Source of the DNA: a virus
Reading direction: 5' to 3' (one strand)
IMG/VR virus record: IMGVR_UViG_3300030098_003696
Span: 1 to 32,630 of that record
Length of the DNA stretch: 32,630 nt
In this document: positions 25,221-32,630 of the stretch, piece by piece
How the letters are laid out: each line of letters opens with the position of its first letter
Position numbering within the stretch: position 1 is the first letter of the stretch
The notes under the pieces: model-generated
Told to the model about the DNA's origin: nothing
Seen by the model: the letters and a program-made list of their open reading frames with translations, nothing else
The model's database searches: none
Program-made: the position numbers and the translations under genes

Positions 25221-25565
25221 TTAAATTGCAACTGCATCAGGTGCAATAGAAGTAATAAGCTGTGGAGCAGCTCCATCTATTCCATACTCGAATAAATAAG
25301 GACAACTTCCTGGGTTTTGCTGTGCAGCAAGAACCGCTTTTTGAGCAGCAGCTAAATTTTTAGCTGAGCTAGATCCAGCAGCAACAACAACAGTAACTGC
25401 TACATTACTAGCTGTAGTAGCACCTGTTGCGTTTCTGTACACAAATTGTAAATCAGTAGCATCACTTGAAGTTATATGAACTATATCATCAGTTGGTATT
25501 AAGTCTACAATTTCAGCAGCTGTTGAACTAGCTACTGTTTTTACGGCTTTAATGTAATTACTCAT
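25221..25565 (-). CDS. Small probable capsid accessory protein (114 aa)
   Basis: This Ala/Val/Ser/Thr-rich, beta-prone small protein (VAVTVVVAAGSSSAKNLAAAQ near 55-75, here the first part VAVTVVVAAG) has a single cysteine (PGSCPYLF) and no membrane segment or signal peptide. It follows the major capsid gene by 27 bases and shares its transcript, ending at a strong terminator. Genes in this position and of this size often encode head decoration, cement or head-fibre subunits needed in high copy. The assignment is contextual. No known decoration-protein family could be recognised. Confidence 0.62.
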   Translation of the reverse strand: MSNYIKAVKTVASSTAAEIVDLIPTDDIVHITSSDATDLQFVYRNATGATTASNVAVTVVVAAGSSSAKNLAAAQKAVLAAQQNPGSCPYLFEYGIDGAAPQLITSIAPDAVAI

Positions 25566-25592
25566 AATTTCTAAATTTAAAATGTTAATAAA

Positions 25593-27062
25593 TTAAACTG
25601 CTTTAAATAACACAAAGTTATTAGCAGCTTGTGTTACTAAACATCTCTCAGTTAAGAAATGTACGCTCATAGCATCAACGCCATCAGTGTAAGCACCGCC
25701 TACAGAACCAGTAATCCAATTCTTGTATCGTCTATCTTCAGTTTCAGAAGCTCTATATCTTACGTGTAAGAAAGGACGTCTGATATTTGATCCAAGCATT
25801 TGATCATATACTGTTGAAGTTCCAGCAGGAACTAAAACACCATCAATTTGCTTAGATAAACCTCTAGTAGAAGCATCATTTAGATATTTCCAATCAGTTT
25901 TGTAGAAGTCATAAGAACCTCTTCTAAAACCAGAAAATCCAAAGTTAAGTGCCATTTCTTCTTCATTATCAAATAGACCATAAGAAGCTGAAGCAGTAGA
26001 AGCATAACCTCCACCAGCCATAGCCGCGATCATATCATCAAAATCTAAAGCAGTTGATCTTTGTAAGAAAAGCATGTTTTCTTCAATAGCACCTTGCTTA
26101 TCTAGGTTTTTAAGGATTTCATCGAAATCCGCCATTGCACCAGAACCTGGAGCAGCAGCGCCTGCAAAACCTTGATATACATTACCTCTACCTTCAATAG
26201 CAGCAAATAAACCTTGTGTACCTTTTAAAGTAGCAGAAGTCCAAGAAGCTGGAGTTACCGCACCAGTACCAGCAGCTAATTCACCTTCAACTAAAGCCAT
26301 TTCCATATAATCTTCAAATCTTAATCTTGTTTCAGATTCGGCTTTTAGATACCATAAAAATCCAGATGTTCCGTCTTCAGTAGCAACTTCAATCCAACCA
26401 ATTTGAGCAGCATCAGATCCATTGATTTGATACTTATCTCTAATTATAATTGGAGAGTTAGAGTACTCTTGGAATCCAGGAGTAATTGATCCTAAAGTAG
26501 CATCATTTGATCCTTTCTCCCATTCTGAACCAGACACATACATAGATAGATCACTAGCACCTGTTAAAGCCTGCATAGCAGCACTTTGAGAGAAAGTAGT
26601 ATATCCTTGAACTGTAATACCAGCCATAGTTGCCGGAACCGTAGGTTGATTAACTGCAGTTACAATAAATTTTTCTACAATCAATCCAGTAGCATTATCA
26701 CTAACTACAATTGTTTGATTCACTTTAATTGCACATGTGGTAGAACTAGTACCAGCAAGTTCAATATTGAACCCATTAGCACCGTTACTTCCGCAATTGT
26801 CATAAGCTACATGCAATCTATTTTGTTCAGACCATATAATTTGATCCGAGGTCATTGGCATTTCTGCTCCGACCATTCTTAAGAAACCTGATAACGTCCT
26901 GTTACCATATCTTTCTACTTCCTGTTCATATAACTCAGGTAAATATTGCTGAGCCCAGTCTGACGTACCATCTGCAAAATTCAGATAGTTGTTGTTTAAC
27001 GTCATTCTCTGTTGAGCAGGAACTAATGAAGCGGGAAAACTCCCACCTGTTACAAATCCCAT
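25593..27062 (-). CDS. Major capsid protein (489 aa)
   Basis: The product builds the icosahedral shell, probably with the HK97 fold used by all tailed phages. It lies directly after the probable scaffold and portal genes, is close in length to crAss-like capsid proteins (about 490 residues) and ends at the best terminator in the block, consistent with high expression. The N-terminus (GGSFPASLVPAQQRMTLNNN, then DWAQQYLPELYEQEVERYGN) gives a long helix followed by a loop, compatible with an N-arm and E-loop. The C-terminal part (FLHVRYRASETEDRRYKNW, SVHFLTERCLVTQAANNFVL) resembles marine Bacteroidetes-phage capsid proteins as I remember them. There is no protease gene nearby and no obvious delta domain, so maturation cleavage cannot be inferred. 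The 11-base A-rich leader (ACTCAAAATT) lacks a Shine-Dalgarno. Confidence 0.85.
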   Translation of the reverse strand: MGFVTGGSFPASLVPAQQRMTLNNNYLNFADGTSDWAQQYLPELYEQEVERYGNRTLSGFLRMVGAEMPMTSDQIIWSEQNRLHVAYDNCGSNGANGFNIELAGTSSTTCAIKVNQTIVVSDNATGLIVEKFIVTAVNQPTVPATMAGITVQGYTTFSQSAAMQALTGASDLSMYVSGSEWEKGSNDATLGSITPGFQEYSNSPIIIRDKYQINGSDAAQIGWIEVATEDGTSGFLWYLKAESETRLRFEDYMEMALVEGELAAGTGAVTPASWTSATLKGTQGLFAAIEGRGNVYQGFAGAAAPGSGAMADFDEILKNLDKQGAIEENMLFLQRSTALDFDDMIAAMAGGGYASTASASYGLFDNEEEMALNFGFSGFRRGSYDFYKTDWKYLNDASTRGLSKQIDGVLVPAGTSTVYDQMLGSNIRRPFLHVRYRASETEDRRYKNWITGSVGGAYTDGVDAMSVHFLTERCLVTQAANNFVLFKAV

Positions 27063-27073
27063 AATTTTGAGTT

Positions 27074-28255
27074 TTAAGTGTTAAACTTTCGTTTTTTAAT
27101 TTTCAACTTAGAACTATCTACACCGTTTATTGCTTTAACCTTTAATCCATTAATAAATATATCATCAGGAGTCGCTACTCTTGAGTCATTATTTATGTTC
27201 TTAGAATCTGCAACCATTTTTTTAGTACCATCGGCAACGCCTTGGTCGTAAAAATGTTTAGCAATTTGGTCAGCATTTCTAGCGGCGAAAATAGCTTTAT
27301 GATAGCCTTCGTAATCTTTTACACTTCCGTCTTCATTTAAGAACTTCTTAACAAACGTTGATAAGTTAGATTGTGATTGAGCCACTTCACTAGGATTACT
27401 TACACCATATCTAAATTTCTTTTCCCCTAATTTAAAATCAAAACCTTTGAAATCATTAGTGAAATATTGATTAGTGGTGTTTTTAAACTCCTCGTGTTGT
27501 TTAGCTGTTTTCTCTTGTTCTTTGTTGTATCTATTGAAAAAATCCATAGCTTTTCTTTGTTCTTGAGTAACGCCCGGTCTCAACTTGATCTCGTCGTAAT
27601 ATTTACTCTTTGTTTCCTCCAAAAAGTTTCTGGCTTTTGCAATTTCTTCTTTTTTAGCAAGTTTCTTTTTGCGAATATCTCGCTCCTCATCTAAATCTTC
27701 ATCATATGAAAATTTATCATCCATTAAAAAATTTATTTCATCAGCATCTAAATGAGGTTTAGCTTGCTTATAATATTCTTGTAATAATACATTTTCGTTT
27801 ACATTACTATAATCTGCATTCAATCGTACATAATCTTCTACAGTACCACCAGTATCTCTCATAAAATCTACTAGTTTTTCTACATTTTCTGGTAATTCAA
27901 TAGTAGTTTCTGTAGTGGATGTTGGTGGTGTTGGCGTAGGAGTAGATTCTTCAGTATCAGTTATTTCCTGAATTACAGGTGTATCTTCTACTTTATTTTC
28001 TACTATTTCCTTTTCTTCACTCTTTTCGGGAGTTTTGTTTTCGATGTGTGTTTCTCCCATCTTTTCGCCATCTCCGGGTGTGTCATGTACATCCACTTTC
28101 GTTGTGCTTGGCTCTTGAACGGCATCTTTTACCTCCTCTTTTTTGTTTAAATCTACTTTAGTAACATTATCTTTTGTATTCAATTTTTTCATTGAAGGTT
28201 TCTTTTTCTTTTTTAATTTAAAGTCACCTTCTTGTTTTACTTCTTCTTCTGCCAT
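27074..28255 (-). CDS. Probable capsid scaffolding protein (393 aa)
   Basis: The gene lies between portal and major capsid genes, the standard scaffold position. The first 135 residues are low-complexity and highly charged (KLKKKKKPSMKKLN; runs of Glu/Lys) with a Thr/Pro stretch (ESTPTPTPPTSTTETT), so probably disordered. The middle is acidic and helical (DEDLDEERDIRKKKLAKKEE, about 183-203), followed by coiled-coil-type sequence. The last residues form a short basic cluster (SKLKIKKRKFNT), the kind of C-terminal tail with which scaffolds bind the capsid protein. No enzyme motif is present. An alternative is a non-scaffold internal capsid protein. It starts 26 bases after the portal stop. Confidence 0.7.
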   Translation of the reverse strand: MAEEEVKQEGDFKLKKKKKPSMKKLNTKDNVTKVDLNKKEEVKDAVQEPSTTKVDVHDTPGDGEKMGETHIENKTPEKSEEKEIVENKVEDTPVIQEITDTEESTPTPTPPTSTTETTIELPENVEKLVDFMRDTGGTVEDYVRLNADYSNVNENVLLQEYYKQAKPHLDADEINFLMDDKFSYDEDLDEERDIRKKKLAKKEEIAKARNFLEETKSKYYDEIKLRPGVTQEQRKAMDFFNRYNKEQEKTAKQHEEFKNTTNQYFTNDFKGFDFKLGEKKFRYGVSNPSEVAQSQSNLSTFVKKFLNEDGSVKDYEGYHKAIFAARNADQIAKHFYDQGVADGTKKMVADSKNINNDSRVATPDDIFINGLKVKAINGVDSSKLKIKKRKFNT

Positions 28256-28281
28256 GATAAAATATTATATAATTAATAAAA

Positions 28282-30720
28282 CTATTGAGGTCCAAATTGG
28301 TCCATTCCAAATCCACCTAAAGTATCATTACCTGCTGATTCAAAACTTGTAGGCATTTCTGCAGTTGGGGTTTCAAAATCTATTGGTAATAAGTTGTTTT
28401 TTCTTTGGTCAATCATTTGACTTTGTTGTGTTCCCTCAATTTTGGTTCTTTGATCTTTACGATCTTCAATGAATTGTTCTTTTTCTTTTTCTCTTTTAAG
28501 TTTAGCTTGAGCCAGTTGCATGTTATAATTAAACTCTTGCTCCATCAATTGTTTCTTTAGTTCTGTTTCCTCTCGCAATTTACCTATTTCAAATTGACTT
28601 TTAGCTTTTTCATATTCTATATTCTGCTCTGTCAATACTTGTTGTTTTTGGGTTTCTGCTAACGCGGCTGCTTCTGCAGTTTCTTGATTAGCTTTAGCTT
28701 GTGCAGCAATATTTTGTTGAGCTACTTGTTGATCATATGCTTGTTTTTCTTTACGTTTTAGTTTCAACATTTGATTAGCCAGTTTTAAATTGTTTATCTG
28801 TCTAATCTCAATTGCATCTTCTAAATTTATAGACTGTTGCTGTAAAGCCATTTGAATGTTTTGCTCTAACTGTGCTTTTTCTTCTTCATCTGGAACTAAC
28901 TCTAAGAATATACCAAAGTCATATAAATGTAAATTATGTACATCTTCTAAAGTACCTACATTAAATGAACTAATACTAGCTTCTAATGCTTCTTTAGTTA
29001 ATGGATATTCTAAAGAATCAGATATTCTTAAAGCAACATTTTCACATGTTTTAGCTGCTAAATATAAACTTGCTTGTAATACATGTCTTGTAGCTGTATT
29101 AGAATTCGCAGCTGCTAATTTTTGTAAACCTACTAAAGAGTTAGGATCAGGCGTGCTACCATCTCTAGCTTCATTTAATCCGGTTACATCCCTTATCATT
29201 TGTAAGTAATACTGATAAGTTTGTATTAATGACTGTAGTTTAGCACCAGCACTAGATGTTTGTAATTCTTGTATAGGTACTTTCCCACGATTTATATCAC
29301 CATCTTGAGTGAGGGATCTACCTATAATACTACCAGTTTGAAAATACATATTTAATGCTTCAGCTGGATTATAATTGGTGCCATTACCTAAATCTACCTC
29401 TGCTAAACCATCTGCATCTAAAAATACTCCATCAGGTACCATTCTAGACAGTATCTGTTGCATTTTTAAATGAGTTAGTTGAATCATATCTGCAAAACCA
29501 GTGATCCTACTTACTATAGACTCAATTCTTCCTTTATACATTCTTGGAGCACAAAGAGTATAATTCATATTAACTCTTACAAGATTTGATTTAGGACGTG
29601 TCATGTTTTCACATAACTCCCATCTTAACATTTTGTTATATCCTAATACTTTTGCTCCTGAGTATAATACTTCTATTGTTCTAGATACTCTTTCAAAATT
29701 ATCATTCTCAGGTGGGTTAAAAGTATCAGGCTTTTCTAATGCTTTTTCTAAACCAGTTGCAGTTTGCTTGATTTTAAATACTTGGTTATTATAGGTTTTA
29801 TATTCAAAATACAATACTTGTATAATGTTTTCATCTGATCTACCCGTCCAATTCCTAAGATAATTACTATTACCTCTAAAATTTTTTAACTCTTCTAGTT
29901 CACTATCTGTTAAGTTTGGAAACTCTTTTTTAACTTCTTGTAAAGTTAAACCTTTAACTTCACCCACATACCAAATATCTTCAAAGTTAGGATCTTCTGT
30001 ATATGAGTATACTAAAGCTGCAGGATCTACATATTCAACTCTAACTCCCTCTGCTTTATTCCAACTAGTTTTTGCGCAAGCAATACCTAATACAGTTAAA
30101 TCATAATTTAATCTTCTCTTAGTTAGCTCCCATCTATTTCTATCTAACGTATTATTTATAGCTTCTTCTTCAGCTATTTCAACTGATTGCTTGTAACTTA
30201 ATTGCATATGAAGATCTAACTCTTCTCTATTAGCTGGTAAGTTTTCAGGATCTTGAGAGGAATAAAAACTTTGACCTGTTAATTGTTGTATTTGTTGCAA
30301 AAACTCTTGAGCTTGCATATCCCTAAAAATAGCTTCGGCATATTCAGTTCTACGTTTTAATGATTCAGGATCTTGCGCGTAAGCTTTTATGTCATACTGT
30401 TTGTCAGACATTCCATTTACTACAATGTCTACAAACTTAGGTATTACTGGAACAGGTTTCCAATCTAAGTTTAAGTATGATAAATCACCATTAATAGATA
30501 ATTCATCTTTATATTTTTGAATTGATTGTTCACCTCTAGCATATAATCTAAGTTGGTGGTAATTTTGGAAATTAGTATAGTATCTACTCCCTACTCGGTT
30601 GTATCCAAACCATTCTCCTTCTATAGCTCTACCAACTTGTTTTCCGTAATCCCATCCATTTTTAACTTCATCAGGTACCACCTGATCAGGAAATGAACTT
30701 TTACCGTTTGTCTCAATCAT
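28282..30720 (-). CDS. Portal protein (812 aa)
   Basis: The product forms the ring at the packaging vertex through which DNA enters and leaves. It follows the large terminase and precedes scaffold and capsid genes. Matching patterns include FVDIVVNGMSDKQYDIKAYA, the helical YKQSVEIAEEEAINN, and NYDLTVLGIACAKTSW followed by YVDPAALVYSYT, which I recall as typical of portals in crAss-like and related marine Bacteroidetes phages, with the same length of about 800 residues. A tail of about 150 residues (roughly 610-765) is a Gln/Glu/Lys-rich coiled coil, suited to the barrel or crown projecting into the head. The final 45 residues are Pro/Gly-rich (FGMDQFGPQ). The start is 12 bases after the terminase stop in an A/T-rich leader. 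Confidence 0.92.
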   Translation of the reverse strand: MIETNGKSSFPDQVVPDEVKNGWDYGKQVGRAIEGEWFGYNRVGSRYYTNFQNYHQLRLYARGEQSIQKYKDELSINGDLSYLNLDWKPVPVIPKFVDIVVNGMSDKQYDIKAYAQDPESLKRRTEYAEAIFRDMQAQEFLQQIQQLTGQSFYSSQDPENLPANREELDLHMQLSYKQSVEIAEEEAINNTLDRNRWELTKRRLNYDLTVLGIACAKTSWNKAEGVRVEYVDPAALVYSYTEDPNFEDIWYVGEVKGLTLQEVKKEFPNLTDSELEELKNFRGNSNYLRNWTGRSDENIIQVLYFEYKTYNNQVFKIKQTATGLEKALEKPDTFNPPENDNFERVSRTIEVLYSGAKVLGYNKMLRWELCENMTRPKSNLVRVNMNYTLCAPRMYKGRIESIVSRITGFADMIQLTHLKMQQILSRMVPDGVFLDADGLAEVDLGNGTNYNPAEALNMYFQTGSIIGRSLTQDGDINRGKVPIQELQTSSAGAKLQSLIQTYQYYLQMIRDVTGLNEARDGSTPDPNSLVGLQKLAAANSNTATRHVLQASLYLAAKTCENVALRISDSLEYPLTKEALEASISSFNVGTLEDVHNLHLYDFGIFLELVPDEEEKAQLEQNIQMALQQQSINLEDAIEIRQINNLKLANQMLKLKRKEKQAYDQQVAQQNIAAQAKANQETAEAAALAETQKQQVLTEQNIEYEKAKSQFEIGKLREETELKKQLMEQEFNYNMQLAQAKLKREKEKEQFIEDRKDQRTKIEGTQQSQMIDQRKNNLLPIDFETPTAEMPTSFESAGNDTLGGFGMDQFGPQ

Positions 30721-30732
30721 TTACTAATTGTA

Positions 30733-32630
30733 TTATTGTTCTATTATCTTTGATACGGCACCACTGTTGTCATATCGTTTTATACCTAAATCAATTTTTT
30801 TAACTGTTCTATCAGCTATAGGTTTATATAAGTTTTTATTACAAGCCATAATAGCTAACCCTGAACTTATTGAAGCATCATGTTTGGTTCTTTTATTAAT
30901 ATCAAACCTCGCCCAATCTTCTAATGTTTTTTGAAAATACATGTCACCTAATTGCCCATCCTTCATTCCTACGTATGTTTCTATATACGATTCAATTGCT
31001 GCTGCATGTGCTTGTTTAACATCTTCACTTGAATTAGGAATACCACCTATTTCTCTTTCTGTCACTGATAATTTATTCCAAACTTTATCTGGTCTATTCA
31101 TACTAAAACCTCTATATCCTCTTCTATTTAAATAGTAAAGTAACCTAGGTTTATTGTTTTCTGCTAGTATTGGCATTCCATAAAAAGCTAACGCCATTAA
31201 TACTTCTTCAAAAAATATTTCAGCAGTTTGTGGTCGTGCTATATATTCTAAAAAAAACTGATTAGCTGGAGCATCTTCCATACTAAATTTAGTTAAACCG
31301 TGTAAAGCTCCATTAGATCCTCTTCTATCTACCGTACCTGAAATATCGTAACTATCACAGCCAAACGCTCCAATGTGTTCATTAGCAGGATATTTAATAC
31401 CATTTTTTATAATCACTTGATTTTGTAAATGTTTAGGTGGAACCCATGATACATTAAATCTTCCATCTCTATTTGGTACAAATATAACTTTAGTATCTTT
31501 AATTCCGTTCTCCCAATGGAAACTACCAGTTGTAACATTAGCTAGATTATTTAAGTCATGGTTATAATCTATTTGTTCGTATATTTTTACAAGATTAAAT
31601 ATACTTTCTTTTGTTTCATCTCTAAAAGCATGAGCTTCTGTTCTTGGAAATTGACGATAGTATTCATTCAACCCATCTTTATCATCTTTTAATCCATCAA
31701 CTTCATTTTCCCAGTGTTCTATCACACCTACACTTATCCAGCCATTATCAATACCTTTTATTGGTTTTTTAGGGGTGTCAAATACTGGTTGTCCGTATAT
31801 GTCAATAAAACCTTCATAGTTCCATTCCATTGGTATAAATAATGAATATAACCCTTCTTTTGTTTGACCATTTTTGTTACGTTTTAAAACATCTGAACCG
31901 TAATAAATATCTTTGAAGTTTTGACCACCTTTATCTAAAGCATTAGAAGTTGAACCCATCATACACTTACCAACAATTCTACTACCTAATCTTAAACATG
32001 TTTTAGTTACTTTCCAGTTGTTTTTAATATTATCAGGTCTCTCCCATTTACCACTTTCATCATGCCCTAATAGTTTTAACTTTTCACCATCATAACTATT
32101 ATCACCAGTGTTTTTCCAATCTATTGTTGTGTCAAGTCCTTGTAGTTCCCTAAGTTCTTCATTAACTTCAATTTTTCTACGTGTAAGTTTTGAAGCTGGA
32201 ACTCTATAGGCCAGTTCGGTTTTAGGACGATCCATACCATCTTGGATGGGTTTGAAGAAAAATGGATAGTTAATCGAGATTGGTACAACTTTATCCGTGA
32301 ACATTTTCTTAGCATCTGCACCTGTTTTGGATAGTATACCAAATCTTGCATCACTGGATATTGTTGCTTGGTTAACCATTTCTGCAGAACACATAAACGA
32401 AAATCCTGATCGTCTGTTTTTAAGGTAACACATTCCATAGCATCTGGTGTCTGCTTTGCAAGCTTCCCAGAAAATAAAGAATAATCTATTTGATTCTCTG
32501 TAGTCTGGTGCTCCAACGTCAATCTTTGACCATTGCAAATACATGTAGTGAGTACCAGTGATATAAGTAGGAATACCGTTATTATAAAAGAAAAAACCTT
32601 CTTCACGTCTATTAAATTCATCATCTATAT
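30733..32630 (-). CDS. terL: Large terminase subunit, 5' partial
   Basis: The product is the ATP-driven DNA-packaging motor and nuclease. The frame stays open to the right edge; 28 further residues (including RREEGFFFYNNGIPTYITGT) precede the Met at 32544, which is therefore internal. Numbering from that Met, a deviant Walker A KNRRSGFS lies at 42-49, Walker B LLGHDES with D162-E163, and the coupling motif MGSTSNAL at 196-203. The C-terminal nuclease domain shows GCDSYD (D397) and KHDAS (D556), likely metal ligands. The length of the ATPase-nuclease core fits tailed-phage terminases of about 600-700 residues. It is the first gene of the visible late block; no small terminase gene is within the window. 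Confidence 0.94.
   Translation of the reverse strand, partial: IDDEFNRREEGFFFYNNGIPTYITGTHYMYLQWSKIDVGAPDYRESNRLFFIFWEACKADTRCYGMCYLKNRRSGFSFMCSAEMVNQATISSDARFGILSKTGADAKKMFTDKVVPISINYPFFFKPIQDGMDRPKTELAYRVPASKLTRRKIEVNEELRELQGLDTTIDWKNTGDNSYDGEKLKLLGHDESGKWERPDNIKNNWKVTKTCLRLGSRIVGKCMMGSTSNALDKGGQNFKDIYYGSDVLKRNKNGQTKEGLYSLFIPMEWNYEGFIDIYGQPVFDTPKKPIKGIDNGWISVGVIEHWENEVDGLKDDKDGLNEYYRQFPRTEAHAFRDETKESIFNLVKIYEQIDYNHDLNNLANVTTGSFHWENGIKDTKVIFVPNRDGRFNVSWVPPKHLQNQVIIKNGIKYPANEHIGAFGCDSYDISGTVDRRGSNGALHGLTKFSMEDAPANQFFLEYIARPQTAEIFFEEVLMALAFYGMPILAENNKPRLLYYLNRRGYRGFSMNRPDKVWNKLSVTEREIGGIPNSSEDVKQAHAAAIESYIETYVGMKDGQLGDMYFQKTLEDWARFDINKRTKHDASISSGLAIMACNKNLYKPIADRTVKKIDLGIKRYDNSGAVSKIIEQ

Noticed and set aside
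32121-32624. A 167-aa minus-strand open frame overlapping the terminase N-terminal region.
   Set aside because: It lies in another frame of the terminase coding sequence, which shows clear Walker motifs; the short frame is a shadow despite its hydrophobic, signal-like start.
1-32630. Alternative genetic code with TAG reassigned, as in some crAss-like phages.
   Set aside because: The reductase, the 223-aa and the 90-aa genes end at TAG in sensible places, TGA ends the 125-aa and 78-aa genes, and long genes show no in-frame stops.

Overview
This AT-rich window looks like part of the genome of a lytic, short-tailed double-stranded DNA phage that infects a member of the Bacteroidetes, probably a marine flavobacterium. 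Three things point to the host. The late operon encodes a secreted protein with the architecture of a type IX secretion (T9SS) cargo, a system confined to the Bacteroidetes. Most gene starts are preceded by A/T-rich leaders with no clear Shine-Dalgarno sequence. The structural proteins resemble, as far as I recall those families, marine uncultured phages and the crAss-like group. All three stop codons are used as stops, so there is no sign of recoding. No tRNA, integrase, insertion sequence or CRISPR array was seen.

Layout. The left edge (1-1698, + strand) carries the 3' part of an adenosylcobalamin-dependent class II ribonucleotide reductase, presumably the end of a rightward metabolism and replication module. 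A convergent junction (1699-1803) holds a strong hairpin terminator and a second weaker hairpin. Everything from 1804 to the right edge is one leftward late block on the minus strand. In transcription order it encodes: large terminase (5' end outside the window), portal, probable scaffold, major capsid protein, a small probable capsid accessory protein, a 256-aa protein of unknown role, two head-tail connector or ring proteins, a large tail nozzle/stabilisation protein, a tail-associated protein, two probable internal virion proteins, a giant 3408-aa polyvalent virion protein, a small membrane-anchored coiled-coil protein, the T9SS-type surface protein, and two small basic proteins.

How the genes work together. 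Terminase and portal package DNA into a shell built by the scaffold and major capsid protein; the ring and nozzle proteins close the portal vertex; the 223-, 540- and 3408-aa proteins probably travel in the virion and enter the host with the DNA. Two intrinsic terminators bracket the 256-aa gene just downstream of the capsid genes and probably step down expression from the capsid genes to the tail genes. The last five genes (4105 to 1804) overlap or touch at each junction, so the T9SS-like protein is a built-in late gene and not an inserted cargo gene with its own promoter.

The most interesting parts are the phage-encoded T9SS-type cargo and the giant protein, which has a metallopeptidase motif, a possible sigma-factor-like segment, a HAD phosphatase domain, membrane-prone segments, a perfectly conserved N-terminal peptide duplication and a duplicated C-terminal helical module. 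No lysis gene is recognisable. Family assignments rest on motifs, gene order and my memory of these families, because no search could be run.
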